Positions 29,500-41,083 of a stretch of DNA of 64,000 nucleotides are shown here, in pieces. The position numbers and the translations under genes were made by a program. The DNA lies in the NCBI RefSeq assembly GCF_038593265.1, contig NZ_CP151979.1, forward strand, positions 1,936,001-2,000,000. The letters run 5' to 3'. The notes beneath the pieces are model-generated. The model did no database searches. It saw only the letters and a list, made by a program, of their open reading frames with translations, and was not told the DNA's origin. The stretch's first letter is position 1; every line of letters starts with the position of its first letter. The stretch comes from Ureibacillus sp. FSL W7-1570. GTDB taxonomy: Bacteria > Bacillota > Bacilli > Bacillales_A > Planococcaceae.

Positions 29500-31233
29500 C
29501 TAGCGCATCACAGAAGGAATCATAACCTCTTTTTTCATGACGTCAAAAATTCCCTTTTGTGTGATGCGAATATAAGGTAAATGGGTTGATTCTAAAAAGA
29601 ATAATGTATAAATCGCATCGGTATGCTTATATCCTCTTTCTCTTAAGGCAGCTTTCAGCGCGGCTTCTTTTTCTATCAACTCTTCCATGTTCCCGATATA
29701 GAAGTTTCCGGCGCCGGCCAATGGGAGCGACACAATCACTTCATTGTTTTCTGTGAGGACAATTCCGCCCTTCATCTTTTTCATTTCGTGAAAGGCTTTT
29801 ATGATATCCTGCTTATTTTTTCCGATTAAGACGATGTCTCCGGTATTGGGATGTGAAGAAGCAAACCCTCTTACATTCTTTGCAAAGCCTTTCAGCATTG
29901 TATTAATTCGCCATTTACCCTTCCGATCTATTAAAATCAATAAACTCTCATCGGAATCAGGAGAAAGTTCATTTTTGTGCAATGGGAAATTGACGGAATA
30001 AGGTTTTGTAATCACATCGTTCACTAATTCAATTCCAATTGGCGTTGATAATTGGAAATCATCATCGGTTAAATCGAAGCCGATTTCAAGTGATTCAAAA
30101 TACTGATTCCAATCGATTTCCGGCAAAGACTGCACTTTTTGTCCTTCTTTTTTCAACCAAACTCCTTTGGATAATACCGATTCAGGATTTGGATGGAATT
30201 CATCCGTCAAAATGTTCAACGTGGCAAATCTGCCTGTCGCAATCATGCCGTGCAAGTGGGATAAATTATAATATCTTGCAATATTGTAGGTCGCCATGTT
30301 ATACGCATCAATCGGATCGACTCCGGTATCGAGCGCCTGCCGGATGCACATGTCCATCACGCCATCACGATGGAAAACAGGGGTTGAGCCATCTGTTGTC
30401 ATCATGAGATGGTCGAATATATTTAACTTTTTCTCCAAGATCCCTTTTAATAGATTTGGAAGATCAGGACGGATGGAGGAATATCTTAAAGTGACCCCAT
30501 AGCCATGTAAAATGCGTTTTTCCACATCCTCTGCCGTCATTGCTTCATGATCGCCGTCCGCTCCAAGAAGCTTCATTCTCACAAGGGTTTTTTCCGAAGC
30601 GCCCGGAAAATGCCCTTCAATTTTTTTCCCTTTTTTCTTCGATGACTGGATCCAATAGAGCATCTGGTCGTCGCCGCGCAACAGGCGGGGCCATCCTGTC
30701 AATTCCCCGCCAAGCAATACGTCGTCCCTTTCAATCCATTCAAAAATCGATTTATTTGTAAAAATCTGATCTTCATTTTCCATTTCCGTTTGCGAATCGT
30801 AGCGGGTCCACCAGTAAAAAGCAAATGGATATTTACTCAGCTCATCCAACAGTGAAAACGCTTTCTTGATCGGGAGTTGTAAAGCAAAGTGCTGGTTGTC
30901 GCTGATAAACATCGTTGTCCCAAATTGGGCTGCATAATCTGCAAACGACACCGGATTATACAGTTGGAATGGGTGAACATGCGGTTCAATATAACCTGGT
31001 ACAACCGTCTTTCCTTCCAAATCGATCACTTCGGCTTCAGATACGTTTTCCGGCATTTCTTTTCCCACATAAATAATCCGGTTCCTTAATATCCAAATAT
31101 TTCCATATAACCATTGTTTTAACACACTATGTATGTATCGTGCATTTTTCAAAACGATTGTTGGCGATTTTTTTCCTTCGATGACTGCAACTTGATCGCG
31201 GATTTCTTGTATTTTCCAAAACGATTGTGGCAT
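29500..31233 (-). CDS. yerA: Adenine deaminase-related amidohydrolase YerA
   Basis: A 577-aa amidohydrolase resembling adenine deaminase (adenine to hypoxanthine). Features: 'VVPGYIEPHVHPF' with the metal-binding H-x-H near residues 85-90, 'EGHFPGASEKTL' in the barrel, 'TDGSTPVFHRDGVMD' and the typical 'ATYNIARYYNL' helix. The usual position after purD supports a purine link. YerA proteins diverge from AdeC, and activity on adenine is not certain. It is the first gene of yerA-yerB-yerC, divergent from the DUF2892 gene. Confidence 0.82.
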   Translation of the reverse strand: MPQSFWKIQEIRDQVAVIEGKKSPTIVLKNARYIHSVLKQWLYGNIWILRNRIIYVGKEMPENVSEAEVIDLEGKTVVPGYIEPHVHPFQLYNPVSFADYAAQFGTTMFISDNQHFALQLPIKKAFSLLDELSKYPFAFYWWTRYDSQTEMENEDQIFTNKSIFEWIERDDVLLGGELTGWPRLLRGDDQMLYWIQSSKKKGKKIEGHFPGASEKTLVRMKLLGADGDHEAMTAEDVEKRILHGYGVTLRYSSIRPDLPNLLKGILEKKLNIFDHLMMTTDGSTPVFHRDGVMDMCIRQALDTGVDPIDAYNMATYNIARYYNLSHLHGMIATGRFATLNILTDEFHPNPESVLSKGVWLKKEGQKVQSLPEIDWNQYFESLEIGFDLTDDDFQLSTPIGIELVNDVITKPYSVNFPLHKNELSPDSDESLLILIDRKGKWRINTMLKGFAKNVRGFASSHPNTGDIVLIGKNKQDIIKAFHEMKKMKGGIVLTENNEVIVSLPLAGAGNFYIGNMEELIEKEAALKAALRERGYKHTDAIYTLFFLESTHLPYIRITQKGIFDVMKKEVMIPSVMR

Positions 31234-31406
31234 TTGTTACACTCCCTTCTATTATATATAAATTATTTATTTCGTTTATTTGCGTTTTATTCGCACATAC
31301 TAACATTGCTGAAAAGCAAGCGCAGTTGCTTTTATCGTAACACAGCACTTTATTAAATTAAAGTGAATTCATTCAATTCATTTCATGCGAAAAGGGGTGG
31401 ATTTTC

Positions 31407-31877
31407 TTGTTGGAAGAAAATATTTCTGAAAAAAGCGCCTTCGTCCGTCTTGTATTAGGGATTGGTTTGACAGCTTGCGGAATCAGCCATTTAGTGAAAG
31501 AAAACGGCAGCAGAATGTTGGGAACCCTGTCTGTTGCAGCCGGTGCGATGAAAATTGCGGAAGGTCTTTTCTTCTATTGTCCAACGAAGGCACTCTTCAG
31601 CAATAACGTAAAAGATGCGGTATCCAGTTCCATCCAGGATTTTATGGATGCGGACAGTTTAATGACCGCTTTCAACTCAAAATACAATAGCGGCAACCAG
31701 AATCAAAGCCAAAGTTCCCAAGCCCAAAGCGCAAGCGGTAACGAAGGGGCTGAACTGTTGCAAACTGCTGCAAATGTGGCTGAAAAGGTTGCCAGCACAA
31801 CTCCTGCCGGCACTGAAGCAAATCAGGCTGCAAAAGCGGTTAAAGCCGTTGCCAACAGTCAGAAACGCTCAAAATAA
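31407..31877 (+). CDS. YgaP/DUF2892-like small membrane protein
   Basis: A 156-aa protein with a hydrophobic N-terminal half: 'SAFVRLVLGIGLTACGISH' and 'RMLGTLSVAAGAMKIAEGLFFYCP' form two membrane helices typical of the DUF2892 (YgaP-like) domain. The second half is hydrophilic, rich in Gln, Ser and Ala, and looks unstructured. The start is a TTG at 31407-31409 with GGGGTGG 6 bases upstream. It is the only plus-strand gene between purD and yerA. Function unknown. Confidence 0.65.
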   Translation: MLEENISEKSAFVRLVLGIGLTACGISHLVKENGSRMLGTLSVAAGAMKIAEGLFFYCPTKALFSNNVKDAVSSSIQDFMDADSLMTAFNSKYNSGNQNQSQSSQAQSASGNEGAELLQTAANVAEKVASTTPAGTEANQAAKAVKAVANSQKRSK

Positions 31878-31894
31878 TCAACACTCGTTAAGAA

Positions 31895-31928
31895 AAGCAC
31901 AAACCTCATTATTGGTTTGTGCTTTTTT
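31895..31928 (+). terminator. Bidirectional terminator, DUF2892 gene and purD
   Basis: Perfect 11-bp arms at 31895-31905 and 31914-31924, T6 on the plus strand and TTTTC on the minus strand. It ends the purine operon on the minus strand. Confidence 0.88.
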
Positions 31929-31949
31929 GCCGTATTTATCCCATAAAAA

Positions 31950-33206
31950 TTATTTGAACGTTCTCCAACCGATATCTTTGCGGTAGAAGAAATGATCCCA
32001 CGAATATTTTCCAATGGCTGCATATACTTTTTCTTTCGCTTCTTTCAAAGTGTTTGCTTTTGCCGCCACGAGTAACACGCGGCCGCCGTTTCCGACATAT
32101 TGTCCATCTTTCAGCTTCGTTCCGGCATGATATACTTCCACTTCTCCGCTCAGCTCTTCCAAGTTTGGAAGCGGATTACCTTTTTCAATCTCTCCCGGGT
32201 ATCCTTCTGCGGCAATCACAACGCCCAGCATTGCTTCATCAGACCATTGCAAATCGAAAGGTTTTTCATCCATCAATGCTTTCATGAACTCTCCAAAATC
32301 GGATGACATGCGAGGAAGCACCACTTGTGTTTCCGGGTCACCGAAACGCGCGTTGAATTCAATCACTTTCGGTCCTTCTTTTGTCAAAATCAACCCTGCA
32401 TATAAAATGCCGGTAAAGGATGCCCCTTCAGCTTCCATGGCTTTGACAGTCGGTTCAATGATTTCTGTATAGGCGCGGGAAACCATTTCTTCCGGAATTT
32501 GCGGAACCGGAGAATATGCGCCCATGCCGCCTGTGTTTGGACCTTGATCCCCATCATATGCGCGTTTATGGTCTTGGGCAATCACCATTGGATAAATTTG
32601 TCCTTTATGTACAAAGGACATGAAAGAGAATTCTTCCCCTTCCAAAAATTCTTCGATGACCACTTTCGATGAAGATTCCCCGAAGCGCTGATTGCCGATC
32701 ATGTCCGTTACCGCATCAATGGCTTCCTGTTCCGTCATGGCCACCACTACGCCTTTTCCGGCTGCCAGTCCATCGGCTTTGACAACGATTGGCGCACCTT
32801 TTTCTTTGATATACTCAATCGCTTTATCCACTTCAGTGAATGTTTCATATACAGCGGTTGGAATGTTGTATTTTTTCATCAATTGTTTTGCAAACGATTT
32901 GCTGCTTTCGATTTGTGCAGCTTTTTTTGTTGGACCGAAAATCGCCAAACCTTGTTCCTGGAAATAATCCACGATTCCTGCTGCAAGTGGTTGTTCTGGT
33001 CCTACAAACGTTAAGTCGATTTGTTGCTCTTTCACGAATTTGGCCAAGTTTTCAAAATCCAATGCATCGATGGCAACCAATTCCGCACAGTCACGCATTC
33101 CGTCATTTCCCGGTGCCACATACACTTTTTCAACCGATGGGGAAATGCTGAATTTCTTGGCGATTGCGTGCTCGCGTCCACCACTGCCAACTACTAACAC
33201 TTTCAT
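31950..33206 (-). CDS. purD: Phosphoribosylamine-glycine ligase
   Basis: Second step of purine synthesis: joins glycine to phosphoribosylamine with ATP. 418 aa with the N-terminal 'MKVLVVGSGGREHA', ATP-grasp motifs 'VVKADGLAAGKGV' and 'GPNTGGMGAYSP', and 'FNARFGDPETQ'. It is the last gene of the pur operon, separated from purH by a 110-bp gap that contains a hairpin. Confidence 0.96.
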   Translation of the reverse strand: MKVLVVGSGGREHAIAKKFSISPSVEKVYVAPGNDGMRDCAELVAIDALDFENLAKFVKEQQIDLTFVGPEQPLAAGIVDYFQEQGLAIFGPTKKAAQIESSKSFAKQLMKKYNIPTAVYETFTEVDKAIEYIKEKGAPIVVKADGLAAGKGVVVAMTEQEAIDAVTDMIGNQRFGESSSKVVIEEFLEGEEFSFMSFVHKGQIYPMVIAQDHKRAYDGDQGPNTGGMGAYSPVPQIPEEMVSRAYTEIIEPTVKAMEAEGASFTGILYAGLILTKEGPKVIEFNARFGDPETQVVLPRMSSDFGEFMKALMDEKPFDLQWSDEAMLGVVIAAEGYPGEIEKGNPLPNLEELSGEVEVYHAGTKLKDGQYVGNGGRVLLVAAKANTLKEAKEKVYAAIGKYSWDHFFYRKDIGWRTFK

Positions 33207-33283
33207 ATAGTCAGTCCCCTCCTATATACTATTGGGAATATTACTTTTCAAGGGATAAATTTCAAAAATGCCCGCAGCTTTAG

Positions 33284-33309
33284 AAAAGACGGCTACGAAT
33301 CGAGCCGCC
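33284..33309 (-). terminator. Hairpin in the purH-purD gap, possible attenuating terminator
   Basis: Arms GACGGCT (33288-33294) and AGCCGCC (33303-33309) pair with one G-U, followed by only TTTTC on the minus strand. The weak T run suggests partial termination, which could lower purD expression. Confidence 0.5.
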
Positions 33310-33317
33310 TTTATTCA

Positions 33318-34844
33318 TTAATGTTTGAAATGTCTTACTCCTGTAAATACCATGGCTATTCCAGCTTTGTTCGCCGCATCGATGGAATCTTGGTCCCGGA
33401 TGGATCCGCCTGGTTGAATAATCGCTGTAATTCCCGCTTTAATCGCTTCTTCCACTGTATCCGGCATTGGGAAGAATGCGTCGGATGCCAACACGGCTCC
33501 TTTTGCTTTTTCCCCTGCTTGCTCCAAAGCGATTTTTGCGGCACCGACACGGTTCATTTGACCAGCGCCGATTCCTAATGTCATTTCTTTATTATTTACG
33601 ACGATGGCATTTGATTTCACGTGTTTTACAACCGCCCAGCCAAGTTTTAAAGCTTCCCATTCTTCTTCCGTTGGTTCGCGGTCCGTTACCACTTTAATCT
33701 CTGCATCCTCGAAACCGTACGTATCATCTTCTTGGACGAGCAGGCCGCCCTCAACGGAAACCACTTTAAACGGATCTCTTTTTTCTTGGGCGAAGTTGAT
33801 TGTCAACAAACGGATATTTTTCTTTTTCGTTAAAATTTCCAATGCTTCTTCGCTGAATGAAGGCGCAATGATAATTTCAAGGAAGATTTTGCTCAATTTT
33901 TCGGCTGTCGCTGCATCCACTTCACGGTTTAATGCAATGATTCCGCCGAAAATGGAAACAGGGTCAGATTCATAAGCACGGTCAAAGGCTTCTTCAATTG
34001 TGCTTCCAATTCCGACGCCGCATGGATTCATATGTTTTACCGCCACTGCAGCCGGCTCTTTGAATTCTTTCACGATTTGAAGAGCGGCATTTCCGTCTTG
34101 GATGTTGTTGTAGGAAAGTTCTTTCCCATGCAATTGCGTTGCATAAGCAAGCGAGAAGTCCGATCCTAAGCGTTTTTTATAAAATGCCGCTTTTTGGTGA
34201 GGGTTTTCACCGTAGCGCAAAGTTTGTTTTAATTCGTAAGTCAATGTTAAGTTTTCCGGGAATTCTTCTTCCGTTAAATAGTTGGAAATGTATGCATCAT
34301 AGCTTGCTGTGTGACGGAACACTTTCGCAGCAAGTTTTTTGCGCGTTTCGAAAGTTGTTGCACCATTTGCTTTCAATTCTTCAAGCACCGTAGCATAGTC
34401 GTTGCTGTCCACGATGACTGTTACATATTGGTGGTTTTTCGCCGCCGCACGCAACATTGTCGGACCGCCAATATCGATGTTTTCAATCGCTTCTTCATAC
34501 GTCACATCCGGTTTAGAAATGGTTTCTACGAATGGATATAGGTTGACACAAACGATTTCAATCGGTTCAATTCCATGTTCTTTCATTTGCGCCTGGTGGG
34601 AAGGATCATCAAATTTCCCCAATAATCCGCCGTGAATCATCGGATTTAATGTTTTCACACGGCCATCAAGAATTTCAGGGAATTTTGTCACTTCATCTAC
34701 TCCGGTTACGGGCACGTTATTTTCTTGAAGCAATTTTTTCGTACCGCCTGTAGATAAGATTTCATACCCTAAAGCAACCAATTCTTTCGCGAATTCTACA
34801 ATTCCATCTTTGTTTGAAACACTAATCAGTGCACGTTTAGCCAC
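33318..34844 (-). CDS. purH: Bifunctional AICAR formyltransferase/IMP cyclohydrolase
   Basis: Last two steps to IMP. Starts at the GTG 34842-34844 (protein [14 protein letters not shown], 508 aa), for which GGAGG is 7 bases upstream; the TTG-extended frame to 34859 would swallow the ribosome site. The N-terminal MGS-like cyclohydrolase domain contains 'STGGTKKLL' and '[12 protein letters not shown]'; the C-terminal transformylase has '[13 protein letters not shown]' and '[13 protein letters not shown]'. Full length. Confidence 0.95.
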   Translation of the reverse strand: MAKRALISVSNKDGIVEFAKELVALGYEILSTGGTKKLLQENNVPVTGVDEVTKFPEILDGRVKTLNPMIHGGLLGKFDDPSHQAQMKEHGIEPIEIVCVNLYPFVETISKPDVTYEEAIENIDIGGPTMLRAAAKNHQYVTVIVDSNDYATVLEELKANGATTFETRKKLAAKVFRHTASYDAYISNYLTEEEFPENLTLTYELKQTLRYGENPHQKAAFYKKRLGSDFSLAYATQLHGKELSYNNIQDGNAALQIVKEFKEPAAVAVKHMNPCGVGIGSTIEEAFDRAYESDPVSIFGGIIALNREVDAATAEKLSKIFLEIIIAPSFSEEALEILTKKKNIRLLTINFAQEKRDPFKVVSVEGGLLVQEDDTYGFEDAEIKVVTDREPTEEEWEALKLGWAVVKHVKSNAIVVNNKEMTLGIGAGQMNRVGAAKIALEQAGEKAKGAVLASDAFFPMPDTVEEAIKAGITAIIQPGGSIRDQDSIDAANKAGIAMVFTGVRHFKH

Positions 34845-34893
34845 AGTCAAAGCCTCCAATTTGTTTTTTCAAATTTAGCCTATCTTTTTGAAA

Positions 34894-35463
34894 TTATTTA
34901 TTTTCAAATAATTTTTTTAACGTTTTTGGGTAAAGTACATGTTCCACTTGATGAATGCGTTCTTCCGTCGCTTCCCGGTCGCCTTCCACCACTTCCACTG
35001 CTTGTTGGGCAATGATTGGGCCGGTATCCATCCCTTCATCCACATAATGGACTGTCACACCGGTAATTTTCACACCGTGCTCCATCGCTTGTCCAATGGC
35101 ATCTTTGCCAGGGAATGCCGGCAATAAAGAGGGATGAATATTGACAATTTTATTCGGATACTTGGAAAGCAGCGTTTCGCCAACTAATCGCATATAGCCT
35201 GCCAAAACGATCCATTCCACTTCTTTTTCTTCTAATCTTTCGGCAATGGCAGATTCATATGTAGCCTTTGAATCGTACTCTTTCGGTGAGAAAGCGAAAA
35301 CCGGGATGCCGAATTTTTCTGCCCTTTTGACCACATATGCATTCGGTTTATCCGTTACCACCAATTCAATTTTGGCATCCAATTCCCCACGTTCAATGGA
35401 TTCTTGGATCGCTTGGAAATTTGTCCCGCTGCCTGAAGCAAAAACCGCTATTTTTGTTGTCAT
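34894..35463 (-). CDS. purN: Glycinamide ribonucleotide formyltransferase
   Basis: Transfers a formyl group from 10-formyl-tetrahydrofolate to GAR. 189 aa with '[12 protein letters not shown]' at the N-terminus and the active-site signature '[15 protein letters not shown]' with catalytic Asn/His, then '[17 protein letters not shown]' with catalytic Asp. The ATG overlaps the purM stop by 4 bp. Confidence 0.96.
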   Translation of the reverse strand: MTTKIAVFASGSGTNFQAIQESIERGELDAKIELVVTDKPNAYVVKRAEKFGIPVFAFSPKEYDSKATYESAIAERLEEKEVEWIVLAGYMRLVGETLLSKYPNKIVNIHPSLLPAFPGKDAIGQAMEHGVKITGVTVHYVDEGMDTGPIIAQQAVEVVEGDREATEERIHQVEHVLYPKTLKKLFENK

Positions 35464-36518
35464 TGACTTAAGCTCCCATCGTGATTTCCATTAAATATTA
35501 CTCCTTCGCCTTTAACAACACGGCCGATTTTGAACGCTTTCTCCCCGTGGGCTTCCGCAATTTCCACCACTTTGTCCGCATCTTCGGCTGAAACGGAAAG
35601 GACGAATCCAATTCCCATATTAAACACGTTGTACAAGTCGCGATCCTGCAGTGATCCTTTATCTTTTAAGAATTCAAAAATGCGTGGGATTTCCCATGTT
35701 CCTAAATCGATCTCCGTTGCCAATCCTTCCGGCATCATGCGAGGCAAGTTTTCATAAAATCCGCCGCCCGTGATGTGGGCCATTCCGTGAACGTCCACTT
35801 GTTTCAACACTTCCAGCACCGGTTTCGCGTAAATTTTCGTCGGTGTGAGAAGCGACCCGCCAATTGGCCCCAAATCCTCATAGCCTTCAATCACTTCATC
35901 AAATTGATAACCGCAATCATTAAAAACAATTTTGCGTACCAAGGAATAGCCATTGGAATGCACACCGCTGGATGCAAGTCCGACAAGCACGTCACCTTCC
36001 ACAATTTTTTCTCCAGTGACCACTTTCGATTTTTCGCAAGCACCCACAGCAAAACCGGCCACATCGTATTCATCTTCATCATATAAACCTGGCATCTCAG
36101 CCGTTTCACCGCCGATCAATGCTGCGCCTGCCTGCACACAGCCGTCCGCAACACCGCTGACAATCTGTTCAATCTTTGCAGGATCCGCTTTTCCAATCGC
36201 GATATAATCGAGAAAATACAATGGTTCCGCACCTTGGGCCACAATGTCATTGACGCACATGGCCACGCAATCAATGCCGATTGTGTTGTGTTTATCTGCC
36301 ATAAATGCCAGTTTCAATTTTGTCCCGACACCATCTGTACCAGAAATAAGAACCGGTTCCTTTAAGTTCAGTGAAGATAAATCGAACATGCCACCGAAGC
36401 TGCCAAACGCTCCCATCACCCCAAGGCGGTTTGTTCTCTCGACATGGGACTTCATGCGTTTAACCGCTTCATAACCCGCTTCAATATTTACCCCCGCTTG
36501 CTCATATGCTTTTGACAT
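35460..36518 (-). CDS. purM: Phosphoribosylformylglycinamidine cyclo-ligase (AIR synthetase)
   Basis: Closes the imidazole ring to form AIR using ATP. 352 aa; characteristic '[13 protein letters not shown]', '[17 protein letters not shown]' and '[14 protein letters not shown]'. The AAGGAGGAA ribosome site is strong. It follows purF by 12 bp and is coupled to purN. Confidence 0.96.
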   Translation of the reverse strand: MSKAYEQAGVNIEAGYEAVKRMKSHVERTNRLGVMGAFGSFGGMFDLSSLNLKEPVLISGTDGVGTKLKLAFMADKHNTIGIDCVAMCVNDIVAQGAEPLYFLDYIAIGKADPAKIEQIVSGVADGCVQAGAALIGGETAEMPGLYDEDEYDVAGFAVGACEKSKVVTGEKIVEGDVLVGLASSGVHSNGYSLVRKIVFNDCGYQFDEVIEGYEDLGPIGGSLLTPTKIYAKPVLEVLKQVDVHGMAHITGGGFYENLPRMMPEGLATEIDLGTWEIPRIFEFLKDKGSLQDRDLYNVFNMGIGFVLSVSAEDADKVVEIAEAHGEKAFKIGRVVKGEGVIFNGNHDGSLSQ

Positions 36519-36530
36519 GATTCTTCCTCC

Positions 36531-37955
36531 TTAACGTGAAAGTTCCTTGATATGTGGTAAGACAGTGTCCGGGAAAATTTCTGTTGGATATTTTCCAGTA
36601 AAGCAAGCCATGCAAAGACCGCCGTACTCATCATCAAAAGGTCTTGAAACGGCTTCTACCAATCCTTCGGGCGATAAAAACGTCAAGGAATCCGCACCAA
36701 TTGCTTCCCGGATTTCATCAATCGTTCTTCCAGTAGCAATTAATTCTTCATCGGATGAAATATCAATGCCATAGAAACAAGGATTGGAAATTGGCGGAGA
36801 AGTGATTGCCACATGCACTTCTTTCGCTCCTGCTTCTTTCAACATTTTGACGATTCTGCGTGAAGTCGTTCCGCGGACAATGGAATCATCCACCATTACG
36901 ACACGTTTGCCGCGCACCACTTGAACAACAGGTGAAAGTTTCATTTTCACTCCGCGTTCACGCAATTCCTGTGTTGGTTGAATAAATGTCCGGCCGACAT
37001 ACCGGTTTTTGATTAATCCCATTTCATAAGGAATCCCGATTTCTTCAGCAAATCCAATGGCAGCGGAAATGGAAGAATCCGGAACACCTGTCACAACATC
37101 CGCATCGATATGACCCATTTCTCTGGCCAATTGTTTTCCCATCCGTTTGCGGGCCATATGAATGTTGACTTGATCGATATTGGAATCAGGACGTGCAAAA
37201 TAAACATATTCCATTGCGCACATTGCCCGGCGTTCCATTAACGCGTACCGGTCTTCCTCGATGCCATTATTCGAAATAATGACCAATTGACCCGGTTGAA
37301 CTTCCCGGACATATTCCGCACCAATTAAATCGAAAGCACATGTTTCGGAAGCAGCCACCCATGCATCACCCACTCTGCCGATGGAAAGCGGGCGCAACCC
37401 ATTGCGATCCCGGGCTAGAATCATTTTATCTTTCGTTAAAATAATGATGGAGAAAGCCCCTTTCAACAAGGAAAGGGCTTCTTTCACTTGCTCGAGAAAA
37501 TTGGGTTTTTTGCTTTTTTTGATAAGATGCACAATGACTTCCGTATCTGAAGTTGAATGGAAAATACTTCCTGAGCGCTCAAGATGTTGTTTTAGATGAT
37601 TGGCATTCACCAAATTTCCGTTATGGGCTACTGCCATTGTGCCAGTGGAGGAACGGAATAAAAGGGGCTGAACGTTGTCAATTCCCCCTCCACCTGCCGT
37701 TGTATAGCGAACATGGGCGATTGCAGCATTTCCTTCCAAACTATTTAATTTTTCTTCATTGAATACTTCATTGACCAGGCCTTCACCTTTCACGATTTTA
37801 AAGTACTGGCCGTCTGTCGCGACGATGCCAGCACCTTCTTGTCCTCGATGTTGAAGCGCATGCAGGCCGTAGTAGCTCATTTTGGCTGCTGCTTCATGGC
37901 CCCATATCCCAAAAACACCACATTCTTCGTTTAAGCCTCTGATTTCAGCAAGCAT
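36531..37955 (-). CDS. purF: Glutamine PRPP amidotransferase
   Basis: First committed step: PRPP plus glutamine to phosphoribosylamine. From the ATG 37953-37955 (AAAGGAG upstream) the protein starts [16 protein letters not shown]: an 11-residue propeptide before the N-terminal nucleophile Cys, as in the B. subtilis enzyme. The PRPP loop is '[14 protein letters not shown]', and Cys residues in 'NPCFYGID' and '[10 protein letters not shown]' are the expected iron-sulfur ligands. 474 aa. The start overlaps the purL 3' end by 25 bp. Confidence 0.96.
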   Translation of the reverse strand: MLAEIRGLNEECGVFGIWGHEAAAKMSYYGLHALQHRGQEGAGIVATDGQYFKIVKGEGLVNEVFNEEKLNSLEGNAAIAHVRYTTAGGGGIDNVQPLLFRSSTGTMAVAHNGNLVNANHLKQHLERSGSIFHSTSDTEVIVHLIKKSKKPNFLEQVKEALSLLKGAFSIIILTKDKMILARDRNGLRPLSIGRVGDAWVAASETCAFDLIGAEYVREVQPGQLVIISNNGIEEDRYALMERRAMCAMEYVYFARPDSNIDQVNIHMARKRMGKQLAREMGHIDADVVTGVPDSSISAAIGFAEEIGIPYEMGLIKNRYVGRTFIQPTQELRERGVKMKLSPVVQVVRGKRVVMVDDSIVRGTTSRRIVKMLKEAGAKEVHVAITSPPISNPCFYGIDISSDEELIATGRTIDEIREAIGADSLTFLSPEGLVEAVSRPFDDEYGGLCMACFTGKYPTEIFPDTVLPHIKELSR

Positions 37956-40156
37956 GGGATAGCTCCTTTCCAAGCAGAACAAAATTCATCTACAGAACCT
38001 TCAACCAATAAACCTGGTTCCCCTTCAATGGTGATTTTTCCATCGTTTGTTACTACACCAATTTTTTGCGCATCCGGAATCATTTGTTCAAACGATGCCG
38101 CATCTTCTTCTTTCACCGTTACAATAAAGCGGGATTGTGATTCACTGAATAATGCGGTTACAGGTGAACCCTCTAATTTCACGTGGATTCCGAGACCATT
38201 CGCATTAAAAGTTTTTTCCGCCAATGCAACTGCTACGCCGCCTTCAGCCACGTCATGAGCAGACTGAACGAGTCCTGCGCGAATGGCAGAAAGCAATGCT
38301 TTTTGGCGTGCAGCCTCTTCTTCCAAATCGATTGACGGTGCTTTACCGAAGATTTTTCCATAAACCAATTTTTGAAGTTCGGATCCGCCGAATTCTGTTT
38401 TGGTTTCCCCAAGTAAATAAACGATGTCGCCAGCTTGTTTTACTTCTTGCGTTGTTACATGGGATAAATCTTCCACTAATCCAACCATGCCGATTGTTGG
38501 TGTTGGATATACCGCTTGACCGGAGTGTTCGTTATAAAGGGATACGTTTCCGCTGATAACCGGTGTTTCTAAAGCGGTGCATGCCGCAGCAATTCCATCG
38601 GCACTTTTTTCAAGTTGCCAGAAGATTTCCGGTTTTTCCGGATTTCCAAAGTTTAAGCAGTCCGTGATTGCCAATGGTTCTCCACCGGATGCGACAATGT
38701 TGCGGGCAGCTTCCGCCACTGCGATTTTACCGCCTGTTTCCGGATCCAGGAAAATGTAGCGGGAGTTGCAGTCAGCTGTCATCGCAAGCCCTTTATTTGT
38801 GCCTCTTACGCGCAATACAGCCGCATCGGAACCAGGTGTCACCACTGTGTTGGTACGCACTTGGTAGTCAAATTGATCATATACCCATTCTTTTGATGCA
38901 ACCGTAGGGGCTTGAAGCAATTGTTTCAATGTTTCTTTGAAATCATCCACTTCCGGTTCGCTGTTTTCCATCGCTTGGAACTCTCTATAATATTCCGGTT
39001 CTTTGGATGGTTTGTGGTAAACTGGCGCATCTTTCGCCAACGCATCCGCAGGGACTTCTGCCACCACTTCCCCTTTATGAATGAGGCGGAGCATTTTATC
39101 CTCTGTTACCCGGCCGATTGCCACCGCGTCCAAACCGTACTTTTCAAAGATTTTTTTGATTTCTTCTTCACGGCCTTGTTTCACGACTAAAAGCATCCGT
39201 TCCTGTGATTCGGAAAGCATCATTTCATAGGCAGTCATTCCTGTTTCCCGTTGAGGAACCAAGTCCAGGTTCATTTCAATACCGTATCCGGCTTTTGATG
39301 CCATCTCTGAAGAAGATGAAGTGAGTCCTGCCGCTCCCATGTCCTGGATTCCGACAAGCGCATCGGATTTTACCACTTCCAGGCATGCTTCAAGCAGAAG
39401 TTTTTCCATGAATGGGTCTCCCACTTGAACCGCCGGACGTTTTTCATCGGATTCTTCACTCAATTCTTCCGACGCGAAAGTGGCACCGTGAATTCCGTCG
39501 CGGCCCGTTTTTGCACCTACATACATCACTGTGTTTCCAACACCTTTGGCAACACCTTTTTGGATATCTTTATGATCGATTAACCCAACGCACATGGCGT
39601 TAACCAAAGGATTTCCTTCATAGCATGGGTCAAATTGTACTTCGCCGCCAACAGTCGGAATTCCGATACAGTTACCATAACCGGCGATCCCGGCGACAAC
39701 TTCTTCAAACAAGTATTTCACCCGAGGTGTTTTTAATTCGCCAAAACGCAAAGAGTTTAGCAGTGCAATTGGACGCGCTCCCATGGAAAATACGTCGCGG
39801 ATAATTCCGCCAACCCCTGTTGCGGCTCCTTGGTATGGTTCAATGGCTGAAGGATGGTTATGGGATTCCATTTTGAATACAACGGCTTGCTCGTCACCAA
39901 TGTCCACAATCCCTGCCCCTTCACCAGGACCTTGCAATACGCGGGGACCGCTTGTAGGGAATTTGCGCAACACCGGCTTGGAGTTTTTATAAGAACAGTG
40001 TTCAGACCACATTACAGAGAACAAACCTGTTTCTGTCCAATTTGGAAGACGACCTAAAATTTCTTCAATCTTCGCAAATTCTTCATCACTTAACCCCAAG
40101 TCGCGGTAAAGCTTCTGCTCCTTAATTTGTTCTGCTGTTGGTTCAAAATTAGACAT
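37931..40156 (-). CDS. purL: FGAM synthase subunit PurL
   Basis: Large subunit of the three-part FGAM synthase, using ammonia from PurQ. 741 aa, the small (Gram-positive/archaeal) form. Recognisable stretches are '[16 protein letters not shown]', '[18 protein letters not shown]', '[20 protein letters not shown]' and '[12 protein letters not shown]'. It overlaps purQ by 8 bp. Confidence 0.96.
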   Translation of the reverse strand: MSNFEPTAEQIKEQKLYRDLGLSDEEFAKIEEILGRLPNWTETGLFSVMWSEHCSYKNSKPVLRKFPTSGPRVLQGPGEGAGIVDIGDEQAVVFKMESHNHPSAIEPYQGAATGVGGIIRDVFSMGARPIALLNSLRFGELKTPRVKYLFEEVVAGIAGYGNCIGIPTVGGEVQFDPCYEGNPLVNAMCVGLIDHKDIQKGVAKGVGNTVMYVGAKTGRDGIHGATFASEELSEESDEKRPAVQVGDPFMEKLLLEACLEVVKSDALVGIQDMGAAGLTSSSSEMASKAGYGIEMNLDLVPQRETGMTAYEMMLSESQERMLLVVKQGREEEIKKIFEKYGLDAVAIGRVTEDKMLRLIHKGEVVAEVPADALAKDAPVYHKPSKEPEYYREFQAMENSEPEVDDFKETLKQLLQAPTVASKEWVYDQFDYQVRTNTVVTPGSDAAVLRVRGTNKGLAMTADCNSRYIFLDPETGGKIAVAEAARNIVASGGEPLAITDCLNFGNPEKPEIFWQLEKSADGIAAACTALETPVISGNVSLYNEHSGQAVYPTPTIGMVGLVEDLSHVTTQEVKQAGDIVYLLGETKTEFGGSELQKLVYGKIFGKAPSIDLEEEAARQKALLSAIRAGLVQSAHDVAEGGVAVALAEKTFNANGLGIHVKLEGSPVTALFSESQSRFIVTVKEEDAASFEQMIPDAQKIGVVTNDGKITIEGEPGLLVEGSVDEFCSAWKGAIPCLLKSEA

Positions 40157-40826
40157 GTGATTCCCTCCACTGTTTCACAATTGATTTGAATAACGCCAGT
40201 CCATCTGCACTGCCAAGTAATGCATCCACCGCGCGTTCCGGATGGGGCATCATGCCAAGAACGTTGCCACGCTCGTTTACAATACCAGCAATGTTTTCAA
40301 GACTTCCGTTCGGATTTTCTCCTGAATAAGTGAACACGATTTGGTTGTTTTCTTTTAATTTTTTCAACGTTTCCTCGTCACAGAAGTAGTTTCCTTCACC
40401 GTGGGCAATCGGAATTTGAATGATTTGCCCTTGTTCATATTGATTGGTAAACAATGTTTGGTTGTTTTCAACTTTTAACGGAACCGTACGGCAAATGAAT
40501 TTTAAGTTTTTATTGCGGAGCAGTGCGCCAGGTAAAAGTCCGGCTTCCGTCAAAATTTGGAATCCGTTGCAGACTCCCAAAATCGGTTTTCCTTCTTCCG
40601 CCGCTTTTTTCACTGCTTGCATCACCTTTGACTGGCTTGCCATGGCACCGCAGCGTAGATAGTCTCCATATGAGAAACCGCCCGGAATCAAAATGGCGTC
40701 AAATTCGCTCAAATCTTCCGCATCATGCCAAACATATTCCACTTCTTCGCCAAGTTCGTCTTTGATGGCATGGTACATATCGACGTCACAGTTCGACCCT
40801 GGGAAAACGAGTACAGCAAATTTCAT
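40149..40826 (-). CDS. purQ: FGAM synthase glutaminase subunit PurQ
   Basis: Supplies ammonia from glutamine. 225-aa class I amidotransferase: '[18 protein letters not shown]', nucleophile Cys in 'GVCNGFQIL', and His/Glu in 'MPHPERAVD'. It begins 2 bp after the purS stop. Confidence 0.96.
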   Translation of the reverse strand: MKFAVLVFPGSNCDVDMYHAIKDELGEEVEYVWHDAEDLSEFDAILIPGGFSYGDYLRCGAMASQSKVMQAVKKAAEEGKPILGVCNGFQILTEAGLLPGALLRNKNLKFICRTVPLKVENNQTLFTNQYEQGQIIQIPIAHGEGNYFCDEETLKKLKENNQIVFTYSGENPNGSLENIAGIVNERGNVLGMMPHPERAVDALLGSADGLALFKSIVKQWRESHV

Positions 40827-40828
40827 GA

Positions 40829-41083
40829 TTATTGAGCCTCCTCGATTTCAAAGCGATAATCCTCGATCACTGTGTTCGCAAGCAGCTTTTCACACATTTC
40901 TTTTACCAATGCATCGATATCCCGCTCTGTATCGGAAATGAGCAATTCCAAATATTTCCCGATGCGGACATCTTCCACTTCTTTGTATCCCATGTTGACT
41001 AAAGAACCTTTCACGGCTGAACCTTGAGGGTCCAATACACTTTCACGCAATGTGACGTAAATCTTCACTTTTTTCATCATCAA
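40829..41083 (-). CDS. purS: FGAM synthase subunit PurS
   Basis: Small 84-aa subunit that holds PurL and PurQ together. Pattern '[19 protein letters not shown]' and '[15 protein letters not shown]' is typical. The start overlaps purC by 4 bp. Its presence confirms the three-subunit Gram-positive form of the enzyme. Confidence 0.95.
   Translation of the reverse strand: MMMKKVKIYVTLRESVLDPQGSAVKGSLVNMGYKEVEDVRIGKYLELLISDTERDIDALVKEMCEKLLANTVIEDYRFEIEEAQ

Noticed and set aside
31234-31406. PurR boxes before yerA
   Set aside because: No CGAAC/GTTCG pair with the spacing seen at purE and pbuG occurs in this region.
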